From contig NZ_BONY01000064.1 of NCBI RefSeq assembly GCF_016862955.1, positions 1 through 52,950 on the forward strand: a stretch of 52,950 nucleotides of DNA, written 5' to 3'. The notes under the pieces are model-generated. The model ran no database searches, was not told the origin of the DNA, and saw only the letters and a list, made by a program, of their open reading frames with translations. Positions within the stretch are counted from its first letter, which is position 1. Each line of letters opens with the position of its first letter. A program made the position numbers and the translations under genes. The DNA is from Rhizocola hellebori (lineage in GTDB: Bacteria; Actinomycetota; Actinomycetes; Mycobacteriales; Micromonosporaceae). Positions 41,907 through 50,637 of the stretch are shown piece by piece.

Positions 41907-42335
41907 CTATGTGGATTTGGTCGCTGCGAAGGATAGGAACACCACTGTGGCAATCGAGCCCAGGGTGAAGACAAGCATGATTACTTCAGTGACGGCGGCC
42001 AGGAGGCGAGCGCCCAACGTGCGGCTAACTTCCTCCACATTGGAAGGTTTGCGGCTGTCGTAGCGGACCTCTATGCGATCGCCCACAGCAGGCACGCGGC
42101 TAGGCTCCACAAGGGTAAGAGGTACGGACGTGCCGGTGTCGAGCCGCACGAGGAGGCGGTGACTTACGCGCTCGTATTCGTGAATGTCCCTGCGTGCCTC
42201 CACCGTCGCCCAGCCAGTGACACCGTGCAAGCGGCGCTGCCAAACCTTCACATAGGACATTGTCATGCTGAAGGCGAAGAGGACCGAGACGCCGAGAAGC
42301 ACCAGAATCATGACGCGATTATGCGCTCGCGGCAC
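41907..42335 (-). CDS. DUF3592-type membrane protein
   Basis: 142 aa from GTG 42335 (ATG 42311 is an alternative). Two membrane helices, MILVLLGVSVLFAFSMTMSY at the start and LLAAVTEVIMLVFTLGSIAT near the end, flank an extracytoplasmic beta-rich domain: GWATVEARRDIHEYERVSHR, VGDRIEVRYDSRKPSNVE. V-x-Y-D-P-like VRYDSRKP is the DUF3592 hallmark. Function unknown. Confidence 0.75.
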   Translation of the reverse strand: MPRAHNRVMILVLLGVSVLFAFSMTMSYVKVWQRRLHGVTGWATVEARRDIHEYERVSHRLLVRLDTGTSVPLTLVEPSRVPAVGDRIEVRYDSRKPSNVEEVSRTLGARLLAAVTEVIMLVFTLGSIATVVFLSFAATKST

Positions 42336-42429
42336 GACGGCAGCGCGCTGGCGGCCGAGCGGAACACGCCGCCGATCATCCGCCCGCGGCCCGGCACGGC
42401 CTCGGTCCAGGTGGCCACCGTCGCCGGGG

Positions 42430-42640
42430 CGCCCTGATCGGGGTCGCTGGCACCGACCCGGTGCGGGCAGCCCAGATCGTCGCCCAGACAGCCCAGATCG
42501 CCGCCAGCACCAGCGATGGCTACTTTCAGGCGAAGGCGCTGGCTGCGGTAGCTGAGGTGGTCGCCGCGACCGATGCGGTGTGGGCGGCCCAGATCGCCGA
42601 TCAGGCCGCCGCGATCGCTGCCACGATCCTCAGTTGGCCG
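42430..42640 (+). pseudogene. Remnant of a helical-repeat protein related to the NLR-like sensor
   Basis: One frame reads DPVRAAQIVAQTAQIAASTS then DGYFQAKALAAVAEVVAATD and AVWAAQIADQAAAIAATI. Each segment follows the layout of the repeats in the 34747-39021 gene (RAxxIAxxI, xALAxVAEAVAxxD). There is no start, no RBS and no other domain, and sequence after about 42640 is unrelated. It is best read as a fragment of a second repeat protein. Confidence 0.45.
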
Positions 42641-42737
42641 TTCGCTGGTCCCAGCACCAGTGAGCCAGGTTGGTTGATCGGAACGCGCGATCGGGCGTCA
42701 GTGTTGTCCAGTGGCGGCAAGCCCGGGTGCACACCGC

Positions 42738-43529
42738 TCAGCTGCGGTGGGCGACGACGGCATACGAGCCGAGCGATGTCACCTCGGCGAGCTCCGACAT
42801 CGCCAGCAGCACGTCGAACTGGCTGGCCACAAGGCTTGACAGGCCTGGCCTCGCGGCGGCCTCGCGGCAGGCGCCGACCTCCCACCGGCCGTCCTGCAGG
42901 TCGCGTGAGTCCGCAGTCTCGTCTGCGACGATGTTCCAGCCGGCTTCGGCGATGAGCGCCGTGGCGCGTTGCCGAGACAACGGCGTGCGGATGTTGCCAG
43001 TCTCGTCGCCGAGCTGGGCCAGGGCCAGCACCGCCAGATGATGCGGGACCTGGGCCATGTCGTGCGGGGTCAGGTCCCACTCCGAGAAGCACAGCGTCGC
43101 AGCCCAGGCGCGCGCGGCGAGGAGCTGATCTAGCAGCCGTTCGACCGAGTCGAAATACCAGGAGCAGTGCGCGAGCACCACATAGTCGTAAGGCCCGTCA
43201 TCGACCGTGGAGCCGTCCCATCCGAACCGGAAGGCGATGCGCGACCCAAGCGGCCCCTGGCGCAGGTGGTCGGCGGATTGCCCGAGGGTGACCGGTGTGC
43301 CGTAGCCGGGCGGAGCGGGATCGACCGCGGTGACGTGACCGGTCGGTCCGACCGCAGCGGCGAGCACGGAGGTGGTCTCGCCCTGCCCGCAGCCGATCTC
43401 CAATACCCGGGTACCAGGCTCGATGCCCCACCGGTTGACCAGCTCACGCCGGAACCGAGTCTGCGTCTCCTGAATCGCCGGGCTGTGGGAGTGCCCGAGC
43501 ATGAGGCGCGCGATCTGGTGCGAATCCAT
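42738..43529 (-). CDS. Class I SAM-dependent methyltransferase
   Basis: 263 aa from ATG 43529; no RBS, but TAGGTT 7 nt upstream could be a -10 box of a leaderless message. Motif I is VLEIGCGQGETTSVLAAAVG, motif II GHVTAVDPAPP, and the post-I region YDYVVLAHCSWYFDSVERLL. The family is similar to UbiE/Methyltransf_25-type enzymes. Substrate unknown. It is convergent with the repeat-protein remnant and has no pathway context. Confidence 0.85.
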   Translation of the reverse strand: MDSHQIARLMLGHSHSPAIQETQTRFRRELVNRWGIEPGTRVLEIGCGQGETTSVLAAAVGPTGHVTAVDPAPPGYGTPVTLGQSADHLRQGPLGSRIAFRFGWDGSTVDDGPYDYVVLAHCSWYFDSVERLLDQLLAARAWAATLCFSEWDLTPHDMAQVPHHLAVLALAQLGDETGNIRTPLSRQRATALIAEAGWNIVADETADSRDLQDGRWEVGACREAAARPGLSSLVASQFDVLLAMSELAEVTSLGSYAVVAHRS

Positions 43530-43649
43530 CCGGCTAACCTAGCGTTTCGAGCGGGGCGCTGCTGGTCGCGGGCTGCTTCCCGCTTTGCCCCTATCGGGAT
43601 CACGAAACCTTAGGGCGATGGCATTGTTAACCTGGCCGTGGGAGCCATG

Positions 43650-44086
43650 CCGTCGCATGGTGCATGTGGATGTTCTGGTTATCGGGTCAGGCCCGGGCGG
43701 GCAGAAAGCGGCCGTGGCCGCCGCGAAGCTTGGGCGGCTTTCCAGCCCTGGCCGCCACCTCGATGGAGCAGGGCAGGCTCGCCGCGATGCACGCATGCGG
43801 TGAACAGGTACGTGTGCTCAACGCTTTGCAGCCGCTATCTGGGGCAGACGCGAACTGGCACGCGGCCAAGTCATCGGCGACTCGCACGGCATGCTCAAGA
43901 TCTTGGTGTCGCCCGAGGACAAGAGGCTGCTCGGCGTACATGTCTTCGGCTCCGGCGCCATCCAACTTGTCCACATTGGACAGGCGGATCAACTCCAAGC
44001 GCCTCGCCGGCCCGTCGATGGGGCCGGTCGCGGAGATGTCCTATGACGAGGTCAAGGCACATCTCCGCGACCTGGCTCGGGGCTAG
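43650..44086 (+). pseudogene. Broken flavoprotein disulfide-reductase gene (SthA-like)
   Basis: Fragments in different frames match soluble pyridine nucleotide transhydrogenase. DVLVIGSGPGGQKAAVAAAK is the N-terminal FAD loop (43667-43728). It jumps after LGRL to LGGFPALAATSMEQGRLAAM (a mid-protein segment), then in another frame to [20 protein letters not shown] and [20 protein letters not shown]. Most of the middle, including the NAD domain, is deleted and the C-terminus is missing. No functional enzyme can be made. Confidence 0.65.
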
Positions 44087-46122
44087 AAACCTGTGCACAA
44101 AGGATTGTCGCAGTGCAAGATCTTCAGGTCGGCGACGCCCGGCTGCTGGTAGGCGATCAGCGGCATGCCGTCATGGCCGATGGTGAGCGCGGTGTAGCCC
44201 GCGCCGGGCCCGATCGGGAGCAGCCCGGTGTTGGTTGCGGCTGAGCAGCCGATGTCGTTGCAGTGGGCCAGGCGCAGCACGCCGGCATCGTGCTCGAAGT
44301 AGCTGACGACCCCAAAACCGTCCTCGCCTATCCGAAGCGACGGCCATACCCCCAGCAGGCCACCGAAATCCACCATGCTCCCGCTGTCGAAGGAGGTGCA
44401 GGCCGGGTCCGCGCAACGCGACACGAACATCTCGGCTGTCCGGCCATCGGGCAGCGATGGACTGTTCATGGCGGTCAATATCTTGCCGTCCACGCCCACG
44501 GTGGTCGAGATCCTGGAGCTGTTGCCGAAGTAGTCCGTCACCCCGGTGACCGTGGCGCAGTCCGGGGTGCCGCAGTGGCCGATGCGCAAGGGTCCCTCGT
44601 CCACGATGAAGGTCGGGTTTCCGTCCGAGGCGATCTCGATTGATAGCCCCGAGGCGGTGAACTGCCCGGAGTAGACCTGGTGCCAGGTCACCGAGGCGCA
44701 GCCGTGGTCGCGGCAGCCGATGACATAGACCGGGTCGTTGTGCGCGGAAACGCGGTGGCTGTAGGCGAGCACCGGCATCCCGTCGTTGCCGATGGCCAGC
44801 CCGGGAATCGAGTCCACATTGGACTCAGGGTCCAGTGTGACTGTCGTCGACTGGGTGCAGGCCGTGTTGAGGCAATGCGCCAGGCGCAGGTCGCGCGGGT
44901 CCTTCGCCACGTAGGCGATCACCGGCAGTCCGTCGCCGCCGATTGCTATGGAGTTGAAGAAGCCGGCGTTGCCGGTCGAGTCGACTACCGTTGTCGTGGC
45001 CGAGGTGCATTCGGGGTTGTTGCAGTGCGCCACTTTGAGCGAGCCCGTGGTCTCGTTGCGGTAGGCGATGACGGCCAGGCCGTCGACGCCCGTGGCGATC
45101 GCGGGGTAGGCCCCGGTGACGCCGCCGCCATCGAGCACCGAGTGGGTGCCTCCGCCTCGGAAAGGCGGGCTCAGCGCACCCGGAAGCAGCGTCAGCTCGC
45201 TCCAGCCACCCGTGTGCTGCCAGCGATGCGAGAACTGGCCCAGATTCGTGGCGCCGAACAGCTCCATCCGGCCGTCAAGGTTGGTCTCGGCCGCCAGCGA
45301 GCGCAGCAGGCCGGTGAACGGCACCCATGGCGCCCAGATGCCGCTGCCCACCGCGATCTGCGAGCGATGCATGACCCGCCCCGTGCTGCTAGCGCCGAAG
45401 ACCTCCAACCGCCCGTCCTTGTTGCGGCCGGCCGTCAGCGCGGTGAAGCTGCCGTCGAGCACTGTCCACGCCGACCATCCAGTGATCTGCTGGGTACGCC
45501 ACATGGCCCGGCCGCCGCCGTCGAGGGCGAACAGGTCGATCCCCCCGTCGGCGTTGGTCTGTGCCACCACAGCCTGCGCTGTGCTATCAAACAGAGACCA
45601 GGCTGACCATTGGTTGGTACCGGGTGCAGCCTGCACCGCATGGTAGAGCTGCGCGATACTCCGCCCGACGGCGAACAGGTGAAGGCGCCCGTCGCCGCTT
45701 CGCGCCACCGCCAGCGATCTGGCGCTCAGGTCCGGCACCGGCTGCCACGCCGTCCAGCCGCCCGGCTGCTGCCACCGGTGGAAGATCTGGCCTAAGGAGT
45801 TGAAGCCGAAAAGCGAGATTCCGCTGCCGTTGGCCTCCGCGGCAAGCGAGCGCATCTGAACGCCATCGCCGAAACCGGTCCAAGGGGTCCAGGTCTGCGC
45901 GCCCGGGCTGGTCTGCCAGCGGTGCCAGACCTGGTCGTTTCCGTCTGTGGCGAAAAGCTCGAGGGTGCCGTTGCTGTTGAGGGCCGCTGCCGGCGCTCGG
46001 CCGCTGAAGTTGGGCACCCAGGCCGCTTGGGCGGGGGCACCCGCCACCGCGACCGCGGCGGTGGCGGCAAGCAGCACCGCCGCCACCGACCGGCATAGGC
46101 GCAGGGTTCGTGAAATAGACAT
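44083..46122 (-). CDS. Secreted propeller protein with seven Cys-pair repeats
   Basis: 679 aa from ATG 46122 (AAGGG directly upstream; ATG 46140 is an alternative). Signal peptide SVAAVLLAATAAVAVAGAPAQA. The first 320 residues are repeated blades with QVWHRWQT, QIFHRWQQ, QLYHAVQA, AMWRTQQ, VMHRSQI and FSHRWQH, a PLL/tectonin-like lectin propeller. The C-terminal 330 residues hold seven units of the form HCxxxxC: AHCNNPECT, AHCLNTACT, IGCRDHGCA, GHCGTPDCA, SRCADPACT, AHCNDIGCS, LHCDNPLCT, each separated by about 45 residues of IGxDGxPVIAY text. It is exported and probably disulfide-stabilised, with a binding role. No enzyme motif. Confidence 0.8.
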   Translation of the reverse strand: MSISRTLRLCRSVAAVLLAATAAVAVAGAPAQAAWVPNFSGRAPAAALNSNGTLELFATDGNDQVWHRWQTSPGAQTWTPWTGFGDGVQMRSLAAEANGSGISLFGFNSLGQIFHRWQQPGGWTAWQPVPDLSARSLAVARSGDGRLHLFAVGRSIAQLYHAVQAAPGTNQWSAWSLFDSTAQAVVAQTNADGGIDLFALDGGGRAMWRTQQITGWSAWTVLDGSFTALTAGRNKDGRLEVFGASSTGRVMHRSQIAVGSGIWAPWVPFTGLLRSLAAETNLDGRMELFGATNLGQFSHRWQHTGGWSELTLLPGALSPPFRGGGTHSVLDGGGVTGAYPAIATGVDGLAVIAYRNETTGSLKVAHCNNPECTSATTTVVDSTGNAGFFNSIAIGGDGLPVIAYVAKDPRDLRLAHCLNTACTQSTTVTLDPESNVDSIPGLAIGNDGMPVLAYSHRVSAHNDPVYVIGCRDHGCASVTWHQVYSGQFTASGLSIEIASDGNPTFIVDEGPLRIGHCGTPDCATVTGVTDYFGNSSRISTTVGVDGKILTAMNSPSLPDGRTAEMFVSRCADPACTSFDSGSMVDFGGLLGVWPSLRIGEDGFGVVSYFEHDAGVLRLAHCNDIGCSAATNTGLLPIGPGAGYTALTIGHDGMPLIAYQQPGVADLKILHCDNPLCTGF

Positions 46123-46269
46123 GCCCTTAAGGCGTTCCATCCCGTTCCATCGCTCTGAATCCTCTGTGGCGGGGCGAGCTGCCGGGAAGCCGACAGAACA
46201 CGGCGACAACGCCCCGGCTTTCCAAAGCGTCCAGTTCGCGTGCCACACAACAGCTTTGACGGGCCCGCC

Positions 46270-48075
46270 ATGTCCACAATGCTTGACCGGGGCCTTTGCG
46301 CACTGTGGACAGACGGCGAGCTGGCCATCAGCCGGGACCTGTTCTGCACCGCGCACACCCAGGCGGAACGGGCCGGCGACCGGGAGGCGCTCGCAGTGGC
46401 GGCCTTGGGCTACGCCGGTCTTTGGGTGCACGAGCACCGCGACACGACGACGGCCACCCTCTTGGAGGCACGGCTGCGCACCGCCGCAGAGCTGACTGAT
46501 CCGCTGACCCCGCTGGGGATCCGCCTGCGCTGCCGCATCGCCGCGGAGACCGACTACCGCAACGGCGAAGCAGCCGGGGTGCTGGCCGCCCTCGACGCCG
46601 CCCGTGCCTGCGGGGACCTGGTCGCGATCGCGGAAGGGCTCAGCCTGGCCCACCATTGCCTGCTTGGCCCGGCCCATGCGGCGCAACGTCTCGAGCTGAG
46701 CCGGGAGTTGATGGCCATCGGGTTCCGCACCGGCCGGCGGGGCGACATCTTGATGGGTCTGATGTGGCACACCGCCGACCTGTTCCTCGCTGCCGACCCA
46801 CACGCCGAGCGGAGACTGGCCGAGCTGCGCCACAAGACCGCGCTGAAAGGCTACGCTGCCGCGCGCTTCGTCACCGATGCCATGAAGGTGATGCTGGCCA
46901 TCCGCTGCGGGAACTTCGATGCGGCGGAAAGGATGGCCGACATCTGTGCCGCAAAGGGCCAGACGGCCGGGGACGCCGACGCCGTGGGCTGGCACGGAGC
47001 GCACCTGATCGCCATCCGCTGGTACCAGGGACGCCTCACCGAGCTGGTGCCCATGCTGCGCCTCGCGATTGACTCGCCCGCACTGAGCACAGTGGACAAC
47101 TCCTATCTGGCGGCCCTTTGCGCGGCGCTGGCGGTGCGCGGCGACCGGCTTGAGGCAGCCGCCCTCCTGGCCCGCCTGCGCGGCAACTCGCTGGCGGACC
47201 TTCCCCAGTCCAGCAGCTGGCTCATCACCATGTACGGCATTGTGGAAGCCTCGGCCCTGCTGGGCGACGCGGCCGTCGCGGCGGAGGCCTACAACCTGCT
47301 TGCGCCGCACCGAGATCTGCCGATGATGGCCGGGCTTGGGGTGGCCTGCTTCGGTTCGGTGGAGCACGCGCTCGGCGTTGCCTGCCTCACCACCGACGAA
47401 GCCCCACGCGCGGCCGAGCACTTCCGGCGTGCGGTGCAGCGCAATCTCGCGATCGGCCACCTCCCGGCGGCCGCGCTGTCCAGGTCGCGCCTGGCCCAGG
47501 CGCAGGCCCTGCCGCCGCAGCGCGCGCGTGACCTCGTCCAAGGCCGGCGCCACGGTGACCGCTGGGAGCTCAAGCTGGGCCGCCGCCAAGCCGTCGTCGG
47601 GGACAGCTTGGGAATGGCTTATCTGGCAAGGCTTCTGGCCCACCCTGGCCTGGAGGTTCCCGCCGTCGAGCTGGCGGGCGCCCCGGCCTCCGCGCAGAGC
47701 ACGCAAGAATTGCTGGACAACACGGCTAAGCGCGCTTACCGCGACCGTCTGCGCGCTCTCGACGCCCGGGTCGAGGAAGCCGAGGATCGCGGTGACACCG
47801 CCGCAGCCGAGATCGCGCGCAGCGAAAGGCAATGGCTGCTCGACGAGCTGGCCGCGGCGACCGGGCTCGCCGGGCGTGACCGCCGTTTCCAGGACAACCC
47901 CGAGCGGGCCCGAGTCGCCGTCGGCAAAGCCATCCGCCGCGCGCTGGCCCACATCGAGCGGGCCGACCCGGTCATCGGCGACGAGCTGCGCTCCAGCGTG
48001 CGCACCGGAGTTCGCTGCTCCTACCAGCCTCCGAACACGGCCGAAAACTCAACGCATCACGGCGGTGCGAGATGA
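46270..48075 (+). CDS. Tetratricopeptide-type cytoplasmic protein, regulator-like
   Basis: 601 aa from ATG 46270 (46240 is an alternative; no strong RBS). Almost entirely helical with TPR-like pairs: AERAGDREALAVAALGYAGL, AVRGDRLEAAALLARLRGNS, APRAAEHFRRAVQRNLAIGH. The C-terminal 140 residues (WELKLGRRQAVVGDSLGMAY, LARLLAHPGLEVPAVELAG) occur at the ends of large actinobacterial AAA/LuxR-type regulators, here without the ATPase or DNA-binding part. Divergent from the secreted propeller gene across 147 bp, so it may sense or control that protein; unproven. Confidence 0.75.
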   Translation: MSTMLDRGLCALWTDGELAISRDLFCTAHTQAERAGDREALAVAALGYAGLWVHEHRDTTTATLLEARLRTAAELTDPLTPLGIRLRCRIAAETDYRNGEAAGVLAALDAARACGDLVAIAEGLSLAHHCLLGPAHAAQRLELSRELMAIGFRTGRRGDILMGLMWHTADLFLAADPHAERRLAELRHKTALKGYAAARFVTDAMKVMLAIRCGNFDAAERMADICAAKGQTAGDADAVGWHGAHLIAIRWYQGRLTELVPMLRLAIDSPALSTVDNSYLAALCAALAVRGDRLEAAALLARLRGNSLADLPQSSSWLITMYGIVEASALLGDAAVAAEAYNLLAPHRDLPMMAGLGVACFGSVEHALGVACLTTDEAPRAAEHFRRAVQRNLAIGHLPAAALSRSRLAQAQALPPQRARDLVQGRRHGDRWELKLGRRQAVVGDSLGMAYLARLLAHPGLEVPAVELAGAPASAQSTQELLDNTAKRAYRDRLRALDARVEEAEDRGDTAAAEIARSERQWLLDELAAATGLAGRDRRFQDNPERARVAVGKAIRRALAHIERADPVIGDELRSSVRTGVRCSYQPPNTAENSTHHGGAR

Positions 48076-48093
48076 CCCTTCCAGCCCGGATGC

Positions 48094-49098
48094 TTATGAG
48101 GGTGTGTTCTCGGGTGTGGGCGCCGAGGGGAGTAGCAGGATACGGCCGGTGTGAGAGCGGGTTTCGATGAGTTCGTGAGCGGTCGCGGCCTGGGTGAGGG
48201 GGAGGCTGGCGTGCACCGTGGTGCGAAGCTTGCCTGCCGCGAACAGGTCTGCGACTTCGTCCATCTCGTGGCGTGCCTGGTCCGGGTTCGCATGGCGCCA
48301 GGCGGTGAGGTTGAAGCCGGTGACGGATCGCAGCGCGAAGAGCTTGACGACGGGGATTTGTTCCAGCTCTCCGGTTGCGGCGCCGTAGACCACGGCGTGG
48401 CCGAAGGGCGCAAGCAGGTCGAGGCTGGATTGCAGGATTGGTCCACCGACCGCGTCGAGGACGACGTCGACACCACCCGGGGCGGCTGCGCGGACCTGGT
48501 CTGGCCAGTCAGATTGTCCGTAGTCGATGGCGACGTCGGCACCGATGGTCCGGACGAAGTCGAGCTTGCGTGATGATCGGGCAGTGCCGATGACGGTGCC
48601 GGCGCCGAGGAACTTGGCGAGTTGCACAGCAAGGTGCCCGATGCCACCGGCGGCGGCGTGGATCAGGACGGTGTCGCCGGAGTTGAGTTGCGCTGCGCGA
48701 AGGATCCGCAGGGCGACGGGGGCGCTCATGGCAAGCATGCTGGCGTCACCGGCATCGAGGTGGTCGGGGACGGCGGCGAGCCACCGCGCTTCGGCGACGA
48801 CGTAGTGCGCGTACGCGTCCTCGGCGAGCGCGGCGACCCGTCGGCCCACGAGCAGCGGGTCGACGCCGGGACCCACCCCGGTGACCGTGCCGACGACGTC
48901 ACCGGTCGGGCGGCCAGGCAGAGGCCGCTGGAAGATGCTGCCGCTGCCGGGTCCACGGCGGAACCGGGTGTCGACGAAGTTGACGCCGATCGCCTCGGCT
49001 TGCAGCAGGACCTGTCCCGTGTGCGGGACCGGCTGGTCGACATCTTCGACGGTCAGCACCTCCGGCCCGCCGTATTCGTAGTACCGGACGCGTCGCAT
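48094..49098 (-). CDS. Zinc-independent quinone oxidoreductase (MDR superfamily)
   Basis: 334 aa from ATG 49098 with GAGGGG 5 nt upstream. YYEYGGPEVLTVEDVDQPVP is the typical MDR start; VLLQAEAIGVNFVDTRFRRG identifies the quinone oxidoreductase branch, which lacks structural and catalytic zinc ligands. The NADPH-binding fold has AAAGGIGHLAVQLAKFLGA, then VIGTARSSRKLDF with the Arg/Ser pair favouring NADP. It reduces quinones or enones with NADPH. Divergent from the TetR gene at 49186 across a palindromic control region, so expression is probably inducible by a TetR ligand. Confidence 0.88.
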   Translation of the reverse strand: MRRVRYYEYGGPEVLTVEDVDQPVPHTGQVLLQAEAIGVNFVDTRFRRGPGSGSIFQRPLPGRPTGDVVGTVTGVGPGVDPLLVGRRVAALAEDAYAHYVVAEARWLAAVPDHLDAGDASMLAMSAPVALRILRAAQLNSGDTVLIHAAAGGIGHLAVQLAKFLGAGTVIGTARSSRKLDFVRTIGADVAIDYGQSDWPDQVRAAAPGGVDVVLDAVGGPILQSSLDLLAPFGHAVVYGAATGELEQIPVVKLFALRSVTGFNLTAWRHANPDQARHEMDEVADLFAAGKLRTTVHASLPLTQAATAHELIETRSHTGRILLLPSAPTPENTPS

Positions 49099-49112
49099 GG
49101 CCACCCCTCGCC

Positions 49113-49168
49113 TAAAATGGACCGACAGTCAACTTCGGTCCAGGACATTACTGGACCGGCGGTCCAGT
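49113..49168. promoter_or_regulatory. TetR operator region with two inverted repeats
   Basis: TGGACCG (49118-49124) pairs with CGGTCCA (49136-49142), and ACTGGACC (49150-49157) pairs with GGTCCAGT (49161-49168) around GGC. All four half-sites are TGGACC or its complement. TAAAAT at 49113-49118 is a possible -10 box. The region lies between the divergent oxidoreductase and TetR starts, the expected place for autoregulated operators. Confidence 0.75.
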
Positions 49169-49185
49169 TGTCGAGGAGGTGTGAC

Positions 49186-49779
49186 GTGACCGAGCCCGAA
49201 CGACTCCGCGCTGACGCGGTCCGTAACCGCGCGGCCATCCTGCGCGCCACCGAGGATTTGCTGACCCGCCATCACCCGCAGCAGATCTCGATGGAACAGG
49301 TGGCCGCGGCAGCCGGCGTCGGCAAGGGCACCGTGTTCCATCGATTCGGCAGCCGGTACGGGCTGATGCGCGCACTCATACAGGAACGCGCGCAGGACCT
49401 GGAGATCGCGATCACCACCGGCCCGCCGCCGCTGGGCCAGGGCGCACCGCCGCGTACACGACTCCTGGCCTTCCTCACCGCCATGGTGGAACTGGTCGCC
49501 CGCAACAAGGGTCTGCTCGCCGCCCTCGGCCCCGCCGCGCCCGTCACCGCCGCGCCGGAGCAGGAACCGCGTGAGACGCATCCGGTCTACCGGTCCTGGC
49601 ACGGCCACATCAGCCAACTGGTCCACCAGCAACGGCCCGACCTCGACGCCGACATGCTCGCGCACGTCCTGCTCGCCACCCTGCACAGCGAACCGATCCT
49701 GAACGCACTGGAACGTGGCTACGCAAACCGCCTCGACCGGACCTTGCGCGACCTGGTGACCGGCCTGATGCCTCAGTAG
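49186..49779 (+). CDS. TetR-family transcriptional regulator
   Basis: 197 aa from GTG 49186 with GAGGAGG 6 nt upstream. The helix-turn-helix is at the N-terminus: NRAAILRATEDLLTRHHPQQ, ISMEQVAAAAGVGKGTVFHR and FGSRYGLMRALIQER. The ligand domain is helical and variable (LLAFLTAMVELVARNKGLLA, LVHQQRPDLDADMLAHVLLA). It most likely represses itself and the divergent oxidoreductase by binding the TGGACC repeats, released by an unknown small molecule. Confidence 0.9.
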   Translation: MTEPERLRADAVRNRAAILRATEDLLTRHHPQQISMEQVAAAAGVGKGTVFHRFGSRYGLMRALIQERAQDLEIAITTGPPPLGQGAPPRTRLLAFLTAMVELVARNKGLLAALGPAAPVTAAPEQEPRETHPVYRSWHGHISQLVHQQRPDLDADMLAHVLLATLHSEPILNALERGYANRLDRTLRDLVTGLMPQ

Positions 49780-49789
49780 CCCCCTCGCC

Positions 49790-49813
49790 ATCCGCTCGCG
49801 CCGCTGAGCGGAT
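49790..49813 (+). terminator. Hairpin after the TetR gene
   Basis: ATCCGCTC (49790-49797) and GAGCGGAT (49806-49813) are exact complements with an 8-nt loop, 11 bp after the TetR stop. No U-tract follows. It overlaps the first copy of a dispersed 25-bp repeat. Confidence 0.55.
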
Positions 49814-49825
49814 GTCCTGATCGGA
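49801..49825 (+). repeat. Dispersed 25-bp repeat, copy 1
   Basis: CCGCTGAGCGGATGTCCTGA then TCGGA. A second copy lies at 51165-51189 with 22 of 25 positions identical. Both are in intergenic DNA near gene ends. Function unknown; it may be a small palindromic element family. Confidence 0.6.
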
Positions 49826-49899
49826 CCTTAAGCATCCACTCATGCCGATGGTCGCCAAACGCCGCCGCTTCTCAGCTGGATTGAGCGGATGCCGGACGC

Positions 49900-50559
49900 T
49901 CAGTTGCGCACGTTGTGCCGCCACGAGGGCGCGCCGCTTTGAGCAGCTCGCTGGGCCTGCACGCCGAGCCGTTCATCGCCTCGTTGTAGTGCCCGCCAGT
50001 AGTTTTGCCCTTGGAAGACGAACTCGCTCAACGGTTGTGGTGTCGCATCGGCCCGTAGGACTGCGAGACTCTCGAACGCGACGGTCCCTTCGATGCAGTA
50101 GCCGACCTTCGTTTCAGCCTCGTCCCGCCCACATTCGTTGAACCAGTACAGCGTGTGCGGTGCGGCGGCGGGCGGGCGGATGTCAATGGTGAGGCTCGTC
50201 TCGGCGGGCCAGTCGTGTGTTAATGACGAGTCGTCGAGGAACTTCCAGCCATACATGGACCCAGTCCAACTCAGCGAGGCGAAGAACTCTTCGACCGCGT
50301 CCAGATTGCCGAGCGGGATGACAGGGCCGTAACCCGACGCTGCCATCCGGTCTGCCCGTAGCAGGATCTTTACCTGTGTGGGCGACGTGAGCCGCAGGAT
50401 CCTACGTGTATCAGGATCGATCGGGCCGGCCTCTGGCAGCGCCAGGACATGCAGAAGAAGGTCGCACCAGCCGCCGCAGGGCCCGAGCCGGACGCCGAGA
50501 ACCTCCGACTCGTTCAGCGCGGTCTCTACGGCAAGCCGTGTTTCGTTGTCCCACTGCAC
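49900..50559 (-). CDS. Unknown protein
   Basis: 219 aa from GTG 50559 (weak RBS). The sequence MQWDNETRLAVETALNESEV and VRLGPCGGWCDLLLHVLALP then AEFFASLSWTGSMYGWKFLD-like EEFFASLSWTGSMYGWKFLD and TSLTIDIRPPAAAPHTLYWF has the even composition of a real cytoplasmic alpha/beta protein. No motif or membrane segment. The last 30 residues are Arg/Gln-rich. It faces the GNAT gene in the same direction with 78 bp between. Confidence 0.65.
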   Translation of the reverse strand: MQWDNETRLAVETALNESEVLGVRLGPCGGWCDLLLHVLALPEAGPIDPDTRRILRLTSPTQVKILLRADRMAASGYGPVIPLGNLDAVEEFFASLSWTGSMYGWKFLDDSSLTHDWPAETSLTIDIRPPAAAPHTLYWFNECGRDEAETKVGYCIEGTVAFESLAVLRADATPQPLSEFVFQGQNYWRALQRGDERLGVQAQRAAQSGAPSWRHNVRN

Positions 50560-50637
50560 TGATTCATCTTGCCGCAGTGCGGTTAAACAGCTCCACCGAT
50601 TTGAGGCAACGTCCGCTCAGGCCGAGAACATGGCGGT

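Noticed and set aside
44083-47952. Single 1289-aa minus-strand reading frame
   Set aside because: Only 44083-46122 has a signal peptide and domain text; the upstream part is antisense to the well-supported plus-strand tetratricopeptide-type gene.
49129-49791. 220-aa minus frame opposite TetR
   Set aside because: Antisense shadow of the TetR gene, which has a strong RBS and a clear helix-turn-helix.
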